64,000 nt of DNA, taken from positions 1 to 64,000 of the forward strand of contig NZ_JAGEOK010000001.1 in the NCBI RefSeq assembly GCF_017573545.1, in the 5' to 3' direction. Of this stretch, positions 22,719 to 32,004 are shown piece after piece. How positions within the stretch are numbered: the stretch's first letter is position 1; each line of letters begins with the position of its first letter. The stretch comes from Actinomadura nitritigenes. Its GTDB lineage: Bacteria; Actinomycetota; Actinomycetes; Streptosporangiales; Streptosporangiaceae. A program made the position numbers and the translations under genes. The notes beneath the pieces are model-generated. The model ran no database searches. It saw nothing but the letters and a program-made list of their open reading frames with translations, and was not told the DNA's origin.

Positions 22719-24692
22719 TCAGCGGAGTTCGGCGGTCGCCAGCAGGCGGATGTGGGCGGTGGCCCAGGCCTCCGCGGTGCGGTCGGGGTCGTCGGAGCCG
22801 ACCGTCCCGGCGAGGTCGGCGAGGGCGCCGGCGGCGGCCCGCAGCCCGGTGCGCCGCAGGTCGTCGCCGGCGCGGGCGATCCGGTCGCGCAGCCCGGGCG
22901 TGGCGTGCAGCAGCCCGCGGTGCGCGGCCTCGGCGCAGACGTCGAGCGCCGCCCGGACGACGTCGCCGAGGGGGTCGGGCGCGGCGGGGGACGGGCCGTC
23001 CAGCACGGCGGCGCCGTCGCCCGGCGCCAGGTCGGGCACGACGGGGCCCGACCCGGTCAGCACCGCGAACGGGTCGATGACGAGCCCGCCCCGGTCGCGG
23101 CGGACGGCGCCGGTCACCATGCGGGGCGCGTCGGCCAGCGCGGCGGCGAGCGCGTCGAGCGCGGCCGGACGGTACGGGCCGTGCTCGGCGGACACGACCG
23201 CCGTCGTGCCCGCCGCGTCGGCGACGACCGCTTCGAGGCGCTGCGCGCCGGGGTGGTAGCCGACGTCGCGCACCTCGGCGATCTCGACCGCGCGGACGAA
23301 CTCGGCCTCCACGCGCGGCCGGACCAGGCGGGGCGGCAGCGCGTCCAGCGCGCGCTCCTCGGCCTTCAGGTCGCGGACGAGCAGCCCGGCGGGCAGCCCC
23401 TCCCAGGCGTTGCCGAGCGGGGTCACGGTGGTCTTGGCGATCCGTCCGGCGGCGACGCGGACGACCCGTCCGGCGCTCCGGGACGCGCTCTCGGACACGA
23501 CGTTCGCGGCGGCGAGGGCGCGCAGCGGGGAGCCGAGGATCCGGCGCCCGGCGAGGTCGGCGCCGGTGAGCGCCTCGCCCTCCGGGACGTTCCAGCGGCG
23601 CTTGAGCACGAGGACGACGCCGGTGCCGGCGTGCGCGAGGAACAGGTCGGCGGTGCGGACCTCGTCGCTGCCGCCGACGCGGCAGCCGAGCGCGGTGAGC
23701 CGGACGCGGCGCAGCGGCGTCTCGGCGGACTCGTCGGTGCCGAGGACCTGCGAGCGGGTGCCGCCGGCGGCGGAGGCGCGGTGCCGCGCGTGCACCTCGG
23801 CGATGAGGGCGGCGAACCGCGCGGGGTCGTGGGCGGCGTCGCGCTCGTGGTAGGCGGCGAGCTGCCCGGCGAGGTCGTCCACGGCGCCGGCGGGCCAGTG
23901 GAGGTTCCGCGCGGCCAGCTCGCCGGCGGTGCGGCGCAGCGCGGTGGCGAGGACGGGCCCGGCGTGCACGGCGCCCTCCAGCAGGACCTGGTCCACGAGG
24001 CGGACGGCCGCGTCGAGCCCGCCGGAGCGGTCCTCGCCCTTCCCGTCGCCGCCGACGTCGAGCCGGACGTCGGCGCCGGTGAGGCCCTGCTCGTCGGCGG
24101 CGCGGAACGCCCAGGCGGCCAGCACGGTCATCTCGCCGCGGACGGACGCGACCGCGTCGGTGTGCACGTAGCCGAGCTCGCCCGGCACGAGGAACCGGAC
24201 GGTGCAGGTCTGGAGCTCGACGCGCGCGACGGGGTCGTCCGGCGTCGGCCGGTGGATCGCGGCGGCGTACCCGGCGCGGTGGGCGCGGCGGGCGGCGGTG
24301 AGGGCGCGGCGGCCGAGGACGGCGGCGAGCGCGTCGTCGTCGAACGCCCCGGGCGACCAGTCGGCGACCTCGGCGGCGGCGGGCTCGCCGGCGTCATCCT
24401 CGGGGGCGGCGGCACCGGCGGCGTCGCGCTGGTACGCCAGGACGAGGCAGATCTGGTGGCGGCACGTCCCGGTCGCGGCGCAGGTGCAGGTCGCGGCCTC
24501 CAGGCCCGCGCCCGCCGCCAGCACCGCCGTGGTCCCGTCGGGGTACCTGCCCTCGACGCCGCCGTCCGGCGCGACGGTCAGCTCCGGGCCGTTGCCCGCG
24601 TCGAGGTCCTTCGCGGCGCGCTTGACCAGGCCCCGGTTCGTGAGGGCCGCGAGGGAGTCCGGTGTCAGCGCGAGCAGGTCGGCGCGCGTCAC
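22719..24692 (-). CDS. SWIM zinc-finger protein (YehQ-like)
   Basis: This 657-residue protein has a SWIM motif near the N-terminus, CTC-x5-CRH (Cys69, Cys71, Cys77, His79). This zinc fold is used for DNA or protein binding. The rest is a long alpha/beta region without other known motifs, with Ala/Arg/Asp-rich composition. It is the last gene of a four-gene operon whose order matches E. coli yehL-M-P-Q, which makes it the YehQ counterpart. GTG 24692 overlaps the VWA gene stop (GTGA). The molecular role is not established. Confidence 0.85.
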   Translation of the reverse strand: MTRADLLALTPDSLAALTNRGLVKRAAKDLDAGNGPELTVAPDGGVEGRYPDGTTAVLAAGAGLEAATCTCAATGTCRHQICLVLAYQRDAAGAAAPEDDAGEPAAAEVADWSPGAFDDDALAAVLGRRALTAARRAHRAGYAAAIHRPTPDDPVARVELQTCTVRFLVPGELGYVHTDAVASVRGEMTVLAAWAFRAADEQGLTGADVRLDVGGDGKGEDRSGGLDAAVRLVDQVLLEGAVHAGPVLATALRRTAGELAARNLHWPAGAVDDLAGQLAAYHERDAAHDPARFAALIAEVHARHRASAAGGTRSQVLGTDESAETPLRRVRLTALGCRVGGSDEVRTADLFLAHAGTGVVLVLKRRWNVPEGEALTGADLAGRRILGSPLRALAAANVVSESASRSAGRVVRVAAGRIAKTTVTPLGNAWEGLPAGLLVRDLKAEERALDALPPRLVRPRVEAEFVRAVEIAEVRDVGYHPGAQRLEAVVADAAGTTAVVSAEHGPYRPAALDALAAALADAPRMVTGAVRRDRGGLVIDPFAVLTGSGPVVPDLAPGDGAAVLDGPSPAAPDPLGDVVRAALDVCAEAAHRGLLHATPGLRDRIARAGDDLRRTGLRAAAGALADLAGTVGSDDPDRTAEAWATAHIRLLATAELR

Positions 24693-25870
24693 GATCCGAT
24701 CCTCTCCGCGACGAACTCGGCGAGCCGGCCGGGCGTCATCGCGCCGACGTGCGCGCCGACGGCGGCGAGCCGCCGCCCCATGTCGCGGTCGAAGGCGGGA
24801 TTGGCGTCCTCGTCGAGCGCGGCGAGGCCGAGCACGCAGGTGCCCTGCTCGACCAGGCGCCGGACCTCCCGGACGAGCCGCCCCGCGTCGCCGCCCTCGT
24901 AGAAGTCGCTGATGACGGCGACGATCGCGCGGCGCGGGTTGTCGACGAGGCCGGCGCCGTAGGCGACCGCGCGGGCGATGTCGGTGCCGCCGCCGAGCTG
25001 CACCTTCATCAGCAGCTCCGCCGGGTCGGTGACGTCGGACGTCAGGTCCACGACGGCGGTGTCGAACGCGACGAGGTGGGTCCTCAGCCCCGGCAGCCCC
25101 CACAGGCACGCGGCGGTGACCGCCGAGTGGATCACCGAGTCGAGCATCGAGCCGGACTGGTCGACCAGCAGGATCATCTGCCACTGCTCGACGTGCCGCC
25201 GCGTCCGCGACACGAACCGCGGGTTCTCGATGTAGAGGCGGCGCTCGTCGGGGCGGTAGTGCGCGAGGTTGGCGCGGACCGTGCCGTGGAAGTCGAAGTT
25301 GCGGGAGTTGCGGATGCGGCTCGGGCGCCGCGACCGGGTGCCGTGGAACGCCTGCCTGACCTCCGTGGCGAGCTTCTCCATCAGCTCCCGCACCACGGCC
25401 TCGACGATCCGCCGCGCGAGCGCGAGGACCTCCGGGTTCATCAGGTGCTTGGTGCGCAGGACGGCGCGCAGCAGCGACCGGTCCGGCTCGATCCGCTCCA
25501 GCACGGCCGGGTCGGTGACGATGTCGTGGATCTCGTAGCGCTCGACGGCGTCGCGTTCGAGCCGCTCGATGGTCTCCTTGGGGAACAGCCGGTGCACGTC
25601 GTCGAGCCAGTCGACGGTGGTGAGCACGGACTCCCCGTCGCCGCCGGTCCGGTCGCCGGAACGGCCGCCCCCGGACGCGGAGCCGGAGCCCGCGCCGCCG
25701 CGGCGGACGCCGCGCCGGGCGAGCTCGGGGTCGCGGCCGTAGAGCCAGTCGAGGGCGCGGTCGCGCGCGGCGGCGTCGGCGCCGAGCGGCCCGGCGGCGC
25801 CGCCGGCGGGCGCGCCGAGGATCAGCCGCCAGCGCTCCAGGTCACCGGCGGGGGCCTCGGGTGGGGTCAT
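24689..25870 (-). CDS. VWA-domain protein (YehP-like)
   Basis: This 393-residue protein has a Gly/Ser-rich linker at about 55-82. A central helical region is followed by a VWA domain with MIDAS DQSGSMLDS (237-), the Thr in GGGTDIARA and an Asp in VISDFYEGG. In MoxR systems the VWA protein is the adaptor that presents clients to the ATPase. ATG 25870 overlaps the DUF5682 stop (ATGA), and its own stop overlaps the SWIM gene start. There is no signal peptide or membrane anchor, so it is cytosolic. Confidence 0.88.
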   Translation of the reverse strand: MTPPEAPAGDLERWRLILGAPAGGAAGPLGADAAARDRALDWLYGRDPELARRGVRRGGAGSGSASGGGRSGDRTGGDGESVLTTVDWLDDVHRLFPKETIERLERDAVERYEIHDIVTDPAVLERIEPDRSLLRAVLRTKHLMNPEVLALARRIVEAVVRELMEKLATEVRQAFHGTRSRRPSRIRNSRNFDFHGTVRANLAHYRPDERRLYIENPRFVSRTRRHVEQWQMILLVDQSGSMLDSVIHSAVTAACLWGLPGLRTHLVAFDTAVVDLTSDVTDPAELLMKVQLGGGTDIARAVAYGAGLVDNPRRAIVAVISDFYEGGDAGRLVREVRRLVEQGTCVLGLAALDEDANPAFDRDMGRRLAAVGAHVGAMTPGRLAEFVAERIGS

Positions 25871-28140
25871 GGTCGTCCTCCGGTGAGTCCGGCGGCCTCG
25901 AGGGCGCGGTCGACGCGCTCCTCCAGGGCGCGCGCTTCGGCGATGACGAGGGGGTCGCGCGGCGCGCGCAGCAGCCCGCGGGCGGACCCGCGCAGGCCGC
26001 GGCGGGCCAGCAGCCGCTCGGCGATCGTCTCCCGCTCGCGCGGCGGGAAGAACTCGAACGCCTGCCGCAGCGCGGGCAGCGCGACGAGGAAGTCCTCGTC
26101 GGTGAGCGCGCCGACCAGCTCGTCCAGGACGGCGAGGACGGTCCCGCCGGGGTCGAGGACCTCCTGCCTGGCCAGCGCGAACAGCCCGGCGAGCCAGTCG
26201 CCGAACACCCGCGGCCCGGCGGCGCCGCGCACCGCGCGGGCGGGGTCGGCGGTGTCGCCGAGCGCCCGGCCGAGGCCGAACGCGGCGCCGCGCAGGTCGG
26301 GCGGCGCGTCGGGGGCGGCGGCGACGCGGCCGGCCACGCCGAGCGCCGCGTCCCGGTCGACGCGCAGCGTCCCGGCGGCGTGCAGCAGCGCGTCGCGGGC
26401 CGCGGCGAGCGCCCGCAGCCGGGCGCGGTCGGCGGGCGCCGGGCCGCCGCGGATCCCTTCGGCGAGCCACAGGATCCGTTCCGTGCACTCCTCGATGACG
26501 GTGCCGAACAGCGGGCTGCGGGCCGTCCCGAGGACGTGGTCGTGCCGCCACAGCCCGAGGACGACGTCCAGCGCGCGGCCGAGCGCGCCGAGGTCGGACG
26601 CGCCCGCGATCCCGGCGGCGATGGACGCGGCGATGCGGCCGGACTGCCCGGCGCAGCCGCACAGCGCCGCGTCGAACAGCGACTCCGCGAGCCGCTCGAT
26701 GTCGCCGCCCGCGGCGGTCGTCCGCTCGTCCAGGGCGGCCGCCGCGGCGTCGCCGAGGGTCGGGCCGTAGGCGCCCGCCTCGATCAGCGCGGCGAGCCGC
26801 GCGCCGTCGGGGTCGGACGGGTTGAGCTGCCAGACCTCCTCCAGCACCGGGTCGGCGCCGGTCGCCGGGCCCGACTCGCGCCGTGCGCCGGGGACGCCGA
26901 GGACGCGCAGCCGGTGCAGTGCGCGGCTGCGCTCCAGGCCCCGCGCGGCGGTCAGCTTCAGCGTGATCCGGCCGCCGGCCGCGAGGCCGAGCCGTTCCAG
27001 CTCGGCGGCGGTGTCGTGGACGAGCGGCGGCGCGGGCGTGTCGGGGTGCAGGCGGCCGACGCGGTTCCCGCTCAGCGCCGCCACCATCTCGGCGACCGCG
27101 GGGTGCGCGCCCGGCGCGAGGGGACCGCGCGCCGTCCACGGCAGCCGCTGGTCGAGGTCCTCGCCGACCAGCGCGGACACCAGCCCGTCGAGCAGGTCGG
27201 TGCGGGCGGGCGAGCGGTGCCCGCGCAGCCGGGTGAGGCCCTCGGTGAGGGTCCGCGCGGCGATCAGGTCGGCGGTCGACACCACCTGCCTGCGCTCGCG
27301 CAGCCGCGTTACGACGGTCTCGGTCAGCGCGGCGGCGGCGCCGTCCGGGCCGTCCTCCCAGAGCCGCTGGTAGTACTCCGGCGACGGCATGCCGGACTGG
27401 TAGCCGGTGAACGCGTCGAGCCGCCGGAACGAGTACGGGACGAGGAAGCTGCCGCCCGTCGCGCCCTCCTCCGGCGCGGGGACCTCCGGCCATCCGGTGC
27501 CGCCGGTGCGGGCGAGGGCCTCCAGCGCGGGCTTGTGGAACCCGCCGGTCACCACGACGACCGGCCGGTCCCCCGCGTCGGCCCGCGCCGCGCGGACCCA
27601 CGCGGCCATGTACGACTCGCGCGCGGAGTCCTCGGGCCCCGGCTCCGCTTCGCCGCGCACCAGGTCGAAGTACGCGTCGAGGCGCGCGGGCAGGTCGCCG
27701 GCGTCGATCTCGAACAGGTGGTCCCACAGCACGTCGGTGTTGTCGACGGCGAACTCCCGGCACAGCCGCTCGGTGGCGGCGGCGTAGCGGCGCTCGGCGT
27801 CGGCGTACCGGTTGCCGCGCTCGGCGAACGCGGGATGCCACGCGGGCAGGTCGATGAACCGCAGCTCCGCGCCGGCGGCCCGGCCCGCGTGGAGCGCCGC
27901 CCATTCCGGCGAGTAGTCGCAGAACGGCGACCACGACGCGTGCACCCGCTCGGCGTCCCGGTAGAAGCTGTAGATCGCGATCGGCGGCGTGTGGCCGAGG
28001 AGCAGCTCGTCCAGCCGCCCGTTGACGTCGGCGGGGCCCTCGACCAGCACGTACGCGGGGCGCAGCCGCGCGATCGCGTCGCGGACGAGCCGCGCGCACG
28101 CCGGGCTGTGGTGCCGGACGCCGATGAACGTGACGGCCAT
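25867..28140 (-). CDS. DUF5682 family protein (YehM-like)
   Basis: This 757-residue protein opens with the family hallmark VTFIGVRHHSPACARLVRD, followed by YVLVEGPADVN and a region VVVVTGGFHKPALEAL. The N-terminal third resembles a TIKI/ChaN-like fold in which paired His/Glu residues may bind metal, but that is inference. The C-terminal half is helical. The family is known only from MoxR-VWA-SWIM neighbourhoods. ATG 28140 shares one base with the ATPase stop. It may be the effector enzyme or the ATPase client of the system. Confidence 0.85.
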   Translation of the reverse strand: MAVTFIGVRHHSPACARLVRDAIARLRPAYVLVEGPADVNGRLDELLLGHTPPIAIYSFYRDAERVHASWSPFCDYSPEWAALHAGRAAGAELRFIDLPAWHPAFAERGNRYADAERRYAAATERLCREFAVDNTDVLWDHLFEIDAGDLPARLDAYFDLVRGEAEPGPEDSARESYMAAWVRAARADAGDRPVVVVTGGFHKPALEALARTGGTGWPEVPAPEEGATGGSFLVPYSFRRLDAFTGYQSGMPSPEYYQRLWEDGPDGAAAALTETVVTRLRERRQVVSTADLIAARTLTEGLTRLRGHRSPARTDLLDGLVSALVGEDLDQRLPWTARGPLAPGAHPAVAEMVAALSGNRVGRLHPDTPAPPLVHDTAAELERLGLAAGGRITLKLTAARGLERSRALHRLRVLGVPGARRESGPATGADPVLEEVWQLNPSDPDGARLAALIEAGAYGPTLGDAAAAALDERTTAAGGDIERLAESLFDAALCGCAGQSGRIAASIAAGIAGASDLGALGRALDVVLGLWRHDHVLGTARSPLFGTVIEECTERILWLAEGIRGGPAPADRARLRALAAARDALLHAAGTLRVDRDAALGVAGRVAAAPDAPPDLRGAAFGLGRALGDTADPARAVRGAAGPRVFGDWLAGLFALARQEVLDPGGTVLAVLDELVGALTDEDFLVALPALRQAFEFFPPRERETIAERLLARRGLRGSARGLLRAPRDPLVIAEARALEERVDRALEAAGLTGGRP

Positions 28141-29234
28141 CAGCCGGGCAGCCGGTGCCGGGCCGCGTGCAGCGCCTTCCACTGCTCGCCGTCGCGCCGG
28201 GCGGCCTGCTGCTCCAGGTAGCGGCGCAGCCGGGTCAGGTCGTCCGCGCTGTCCTTGGCGGCCGTGCCGGCGAGGCACTCGACGATGTCGGAGGCGCCGC
28301 CCGGCTCGCCGCGCAGGAACCAGCCCCGCACGCCGACCGCGTGCGCGACCGACACCGCCTCCGCCGTGCTCATCACGGCCGACAGCCGGTCCATCGGCCG
28401 GCCGTCCTCCGTGGTGGCGTTCCGCAGCTCCCGGAACGTGGTGACCAGCACCTCCAGGACGTCCCGGCGCGGCGCGACGCCGACGCCGCTGCGCTCCAGC
28501 AGCCGCGCCGCCTCCCGCTCGACCAGGTCAAGCTCGGTCGCGAAGTCGGCGATCGGGAACACCGTCTCGAAGTTGAACCGCCGCTTCAGCGCGGCGCTCA
28601 TCTCGTTGACGCCGCGGTCGCGGGTGTTCGCGGTCGCGATGACGTTGAACCCCTCCCGCGCGAACACCATCGACTCCGGCCCGGACAGCTCCGGGATGGC
28701 GAGGACGCGGTCCGACAGCGGCGACAGCAGCGAGTCCTGCACCTCCAGCGGGCACCGGGTGATCTCCTCGAACCGGACGACCTTCCCCTCGGCCATCCCG
28801 GTCAGCAGCGGCGCCGGCACCAGCGACCGCGTCGACGGCCCCTCCGACACCAGCAGCGCGTAGTTCCACGAGTACCTGATCTGGTCCTCGGTCGTCGCCG
28901 CGCCGCCCTGGATCGTCAGCGTGGACGTCCCGGACACCGCCGCCGCGATCAGCTCCGACAGCAGCGACTTCGCGGTGCCCGGCTCGCCGACCAGCATCAG
29001 CCCGCGGCTCGTGGCGAGGGTGACCAGCGCCCGGTCGATCAGCGCGGTGTCCCCGACGAACTTGCGGGTGACGCCGAGCGCGTCGTCGCCGACGATGAAC
29101 CGGCGCGCCCCGGTCAGGCTCAGCGCCCAGCCGGGCGGGCGCGGCCCGTCGTCGTGCTCGCGGAGCCGTTCCAGCTCGTCGGCGAACCGCACCTCCGCGG
29201 GCGGTCTCTGGTGGTCGGCGGTGTTGTCAGGCAT
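28140..29234 (-). CDS. MoxR-family AAA+ ATPase 2 (YehL-like)
   Basis: This 364-residue AAA+ ATPase has Walker A GEPGTAKS (83-90), Walker B VVRFEE (Glu replaces the usual Asp), sensor-1 NVIATANTRD and an arginine finger region ALKRRFNFE. It is the first gene of the MoxR-DUF5682-VWA-SWIM operon and likely powers remodelling by the VWA partner. It is not closely similar to the other MoxR ATPase in this window: the Walker regions and C-termini differ. So the two operons are separate systems rather than a recent copy. Confidence 0.9.
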   Translation of the reverse strand: MPDNTADHQRPPAEVRFADELERLREHDDGPRPPGWALSLTGARRFIVGDDALGVTRKFVGDTALIDRALVTLATSRGLMLVGEPGTAKSLLSELIAAAVSGTSTLTIQGGAATTEDQIRYSWNYALLVSEGPSTRSLVPAPLLTGMAEGKVVRFEEITRCPLEVQDSLLSPLSDRVLAIPELSGPESMVFAREGFNVIATANTRDRGVNEMSAALKRRFNFETVFPIADFATELDLVEREAARLLERSGVGVAPRRDVLEVLVTTFRELRNATTEDGRPMDRLSAVMSTAEAVSVAHAVGVRGWFLRGEPGGASDIVECLAGTAAKDSADDLTRLRRYLEQQAARRDGEQWKALHAARHRLPG

Positions 29235-29396
29235 GGTGTCCGTTCCGGGTCAGGCGGCGGGTTCGGTGAGGGCGCCGAGACGCGCCGCGCGGCGGCCCCC
29301 ACCGCCCGCCCGCGGGAGGTGATCTTCCATGCCGCCCAACGGTAGAGGAGCGCGCCGACAATCCACCGATGTTTCGCGACCTGCCCGGAACGCCGG

Positions 29397-29675
29397 TCAG
29401 CCGGGCCCCGGATGCCTCCCGGTGCTCCGCGCACCGGCCGGGGTTCTCAGTTCGCACACGCCGTCCTCGCACGTCCGCTCGAGGCGGCCCCTGGACAGGG
29501 TCTCGGCGAGTGCCATGAACCAGCAGGCCGGGCAGCCCCGCAGCGCCACCAGGCCGACCGGCGCCAGGACCAGCCCGGCGACCCCGATCAGGGGGACGAG
29601 CGCGATCGCACCGGCGAGGGCACCGAACCCCACCGCTCCCCGGACCAGATGCCGTCCCAGCGGTTCACCCGCCAT
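29397..29675 (-). CDS. Small membrane protein with CPAC/Cys motifs
   Basis: This 92-residue protein has two adjoining hydrophobic stretches (AVGFGALAGAIALVPLIGVA, GLVLAPVGLVAL) followed by GCPACWF and a cytosolic tail with CEDGVC. The CPxC after a membrane segment recalls DUF2892/YgaP-like proteins, but the match is loose. The start overlaps the ECF sigma gene end by 11 bases, so it may be the sigma factor's membrane partner. It lacks the HxxxCxxC motif of zinc anti-sigma factors. Confidence 0.7.
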   Translation of the reverse strand: MAGEPLGRHLVRGAVGFGALAGAIALVPLIGVAGLVLAPVGLVALRGCPACWFMALAETLSRGRLERTCEDGVCELRTPAGARSTGRHPGPG

Positions 29676-30201
29676 GGCCGCCCTCCAGCGCCTCGTGGAC
29701 CGCCGCCCGCGCCCGGTGCAGCCGCGACTTCATCGCGGGCACGCTCAGCCCGAGCACCCCGGCGGCCGTCCGCCCCGGGACGCCCTGCACGTCCCGCATG
29801 ATCAGGACGCGCCGCTGGTCCGCGGGCAGCGCGGCGATCGCCGCCGCGACCCGCTCGGCCTCCAGCCGCTGGAGCACGTCGTCCTCCGCCGACGGCACGG
29901 CCCCGTCCGGGACCTCCCGGGGCTGGAGCACCGTCCGCGCCCGGCGCAGGCACTCGTTGCGGACGATCCGGAACATCCACGACGCCAGCGCGCCCGACGC
30001 CCGCAGCGTCCCGATCTTCCGGTACAGGATGATCAGCGCCTCCTGCGCGGCGTCCTCCGCGTCCTGCGGCGACGCGCACAGCGCGTGCGCGAACCGCCGG
30101 ACGTGCGGGTGCGACCCCGACACCAGCGCCGCGATGGACTCGGCGTCGCCGCGCTGCGCGGCGACGACCAGCCGCTCCCCCGGCCAGGCCCGCTCAGCCA
30201 C
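29665..30201 (-). CDS. ECF-type RNA polymerase sigma factor
   Basis: This 178-residue protein has sigma region 2 (DAEDAAQEALIILYRKIGTL, SWMFRIVRNECLRRAR) and region 4 (LPADQRRVLIMRDVQGVPGR, LGLSVPAMKSRLHRARAAV). It directs polymerase to specific promoters in response to a signal. GTG 30201 is chosen for the strong GGAGGAGG site, which lies inside the end of a tiny upstream ORF. The downstream overlapping gene encodes a small membrane protein that may act as its anti-sigma or sensor. Targets are unknown. Confidence 0.9.
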   Translation of the reverse strand: MAERAWPGERLVVAAQRGDAESIAALVSGSHPHVRRFAHALCASPQDAEDAAQEALIILYRKIGTLRASGALASWMFRIVRNECLRRARTVLQPREVPDGAVPSAEDDVLQRLEAERVAAAIAALPADQRRVLIMRDVQGVPGRTAAGVLGLSVPAMKSRLHRARAAVHEALEGGHGG

Positions 30202-30286
30202 GCGCCCTCCTCCTGCGCCGCACGACGGTGGCGGTGCACGCGCAGACCAGCACCGCCGCACCCGCGACGGCCGCTGCGATGATCAT
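30194..30286 (-). CDS. 30-residue membrane peptide upstream of the sigma factor
   Basis: The ATG at 30286 follows GGAGGT by four bases. It encodes one hydrophobic segment (MIIAAAVAGAAVLVCACTAT) and an Arg-rich end VVRRRRRARG, the layout of a single-pass N-out/C-in peptide. The stop lies eight bases inside the sigma gene, so translation would be coupled. It could be a regulatory leader peptide or a small membrane partner. It is too short for homology to decide. Confidence 0.5.
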   Translation of the reverse strand: MIIAAAVAGAAVLVCACTATVVRRRRRARG

Positions 30287-30452
30287 GATGACCTCCGTTC
30301 CCGTGCCGGCCGGTTCACCGGCACGCCCATAGGAGGCGCCGACCCCCCGAAAGGATTCGGCCCGGCCCCGTTTCCGCACGGAAACACCTCCCTGCCGCCG
30401 GCCCCTATCCTGCGCGGTCCGGCCTAGCCTGGACGATGAGGGGTGGTCGACC

Positions 30453-31658
30453 ATGGCCGACGACGTCCGCCGCATAGGCGACAACATCCGCGCCGCCCGG
30501 CTGTACCGGGGCATGTCGCTCGAAGTGCTCGCCGGGCTCGTGGGACGCACCAAGGGGTGGCTGTCCCGCGTGGAGAACGGGCACCTGCGGCTCGAACGGC
30601 GCAGCGACATCCGCGCCCTCGCCGAAGCCCTCCAGGTCTCCCCCTCCGACCTCGTCGGCGAGCCGGTTCCGATCATCCGCCCGAAGGAGCCCGCATACGG
30701 TGATGCGGTGCGCCTGCGAGAGGTCCTCCTCGACACCACGCTGGACGACCCGCCGGACGTCCCCGCCCGGCCTCTCGGCGCCCTGACCGAACTGATCGAG
30801 GAGCGGATCCGGCGGCAGCGCCGCACGTCGGACTACCCCGGCCTCGGGGTGACGCTGCCGCCGGTGGTTGCGGAGTTGCACGTCCACGCGGCGGTGGGCG
30901 ACGAGGCGGAGCGGGCGGCGGCGCTGCGGCTGCTGGTGGAGACGTGCACGGCGGCGACGTTCATGCTGCGCAACCTCGGGCAGGTCGACCTGGCCTGGAT
31001 CGCGGCGGACCGCGCCGGGCACGCCGCCCGCCTGCTCGACGATCCCGTCATGACCGCGGCGGCCGTCTTCGCCCGTGCGCACTCCCGTCCGGCCGCCGCG
31101 CTGTCGCGGCCGATGCGGGACGCGGCGCGGACCGCCGGACGGCTGGAGCCGCATCTCGGTGACGACCGCACCGCGCACGAGGTGTACGGCATGCTGCAAC
31201 TGTCGGCCGCTCTCGCGTGCCAGGTGCAGGCCGACCACGCCGCCGCGGCGCGGCACGTCGAGGAGGCGGAGCGGACCGCCGCGCGGATCGGCGAGCAGCC
31301 TGAGTCGTCCCCCGGCGACGGGTGGCAGAGCTTCGGCGCCGCGAACGTCGGGGTCTGGCGCGCGATGCTCGCCGTGGAGGCCGCCGACCCGGAGACGGCC
31401 GTGGACGCCGCGTCCCGCGTCGACGTCGAGGCGCTCCCTTCCAGGACCCGCAGGGCCGCGCTCTTCATCGAGAAGGCGCGCGCCTTCTCGATGCTCGGCA
31501 AGCCGAGGGAGGCCGTCCGCGAGCTGCGCCAGGCCGAGAAGCACGCGCCGGTGAAGGTCTACAAGAACCCGCTGGTGCGCGACCTCGTTGCCGACCTCCA
31601 CGACCGCGCCGTCAACCGTGACCTGCGCGGGTTGGCGTGGCGTATGAACCTCGCCTGA
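30453..31658 (+). CDS. XRE-family HTH regulator with helical C-terminal domain
   Basis: This 401-residue protein has an N-terminal helix-turn-helix (MSLEVLAGLVGRTKGWLSRV, residues about 20-60) and a long TPR-like helical domain. This architecture is common in actinobacteria, often next to a small DUF397-like or unknown protein. The C-terminal domain may bind a ligand or partner. A TAGCCT -10 candidate lies about 30 bases before the start, and GAGGGG precedes the ATG. A hairpin follows the stop, and the next small gene begins 91 bases on. Confidence 0.88.
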   Translation: MADDVRRIGDNIRAARLYRGMSLEVLAGLVGRTKGWLSRVENGHLRLERRSDIRALAEALQVSPSDLVGEPVPIIRPKEPAYGDAVRLREVLLDTTLDDPPDVPARPLGALTELIEERIRRQRRTSDYPGLGVTLPPVVAELHVHAAVGDEAERAAALRLLVETCTAATFMLRNLGQVDLAWIAADRAGHAARLLDDPVMTAAAVFARAHSRPAAALSRPMRDAARTAGRLEPHLGDDRTAHEVYGMLQLSAALACQVQADHAAAARHVEEAERTAARIGEQPESSPGDGWQSFGAANVGVWRAMLAVEAADPETAVDAASRVDVEALPSRTRRAALFIEKARAFSMLGKPREAVRELRQAEKHAPVKVYKNPLVRDLVADLHDRAVNRDLRGLAWRMNLA

Positions 31659-31689
31659 GCCCCGGGTTTCGGGGGCGAAACCCCGGGGC
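31659..31689 (+). terminator. Hairpin terminator after the XRE gene
   Basis: A 13-bp stem with one bulged G (GCCCCGGGTTTCG against CGAAACCCCGGGGC) and a GGGG loop follows the stop codon directly. No T-run follows, so termination may be partial. Confidence 0.55.
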
Positions 31690-31749
31690 GCGAGGTCGTA
31701 CTTAGCGTGTTCGTCTCGTTACGGAATGCGAGACGGATGCGGAGGGTGC

Positions 31750-32004
31750 ATGAGGCGGGGGTGTTGCGAGCCGCCGGTGCTCTACTCGTGGGACGTGCCG
31801 GAGGCGTCGGCGGGCGGGGTGTCGGACGACTGGGCGACGGTGGCGCGGCACGTGGACGCGGCGCTGCGCGGGGTGCCGGGTGGGGCGCGCGGTGTCGTCC
31901 GGCGGGTGCGGGTCAGCCTCATCGGGCGCGGCGCGTACATCGACCTCGGTGAGGTCGCGGAGGCGTCGCGGCTGGACGGCGCCGTCGTGTGGACGGCCCG
32001 GTGA
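31750..32004 (+). CDS. Small unknown protein in the XRE neighbourhood
   Basis: This 84-residue protein contains SWDVPEASAGGVSDDWATVA and VRVSLIGRGAYIDLGEVAEA. No family is recognised. It has no signal peptide or membrane segment. The ATG is well placed behind GGAGGG. Its stop overlaps a GTG (GTGA at 32001) that opens the next frame, suggesting a coupled pair of small proteins such as often follow XRE regulators in actinobacteria. Confidence 0.6.
   Translation: MRRGCCEPPVLYSWDVPEASAGGVSDDWATVARHVDAALRGVPGGARGVVRRVRVSLIGRGAYIDLGEVAEASRLDGAVVWTAR

Noticed and set aside
22719..29234. RtcB/Ro-type RNA repair operon
   Set aside because: No RtcB ligase, TROVE/Ro protein or Y-RNA is seen. The gene set instead matches yehLMPQ.
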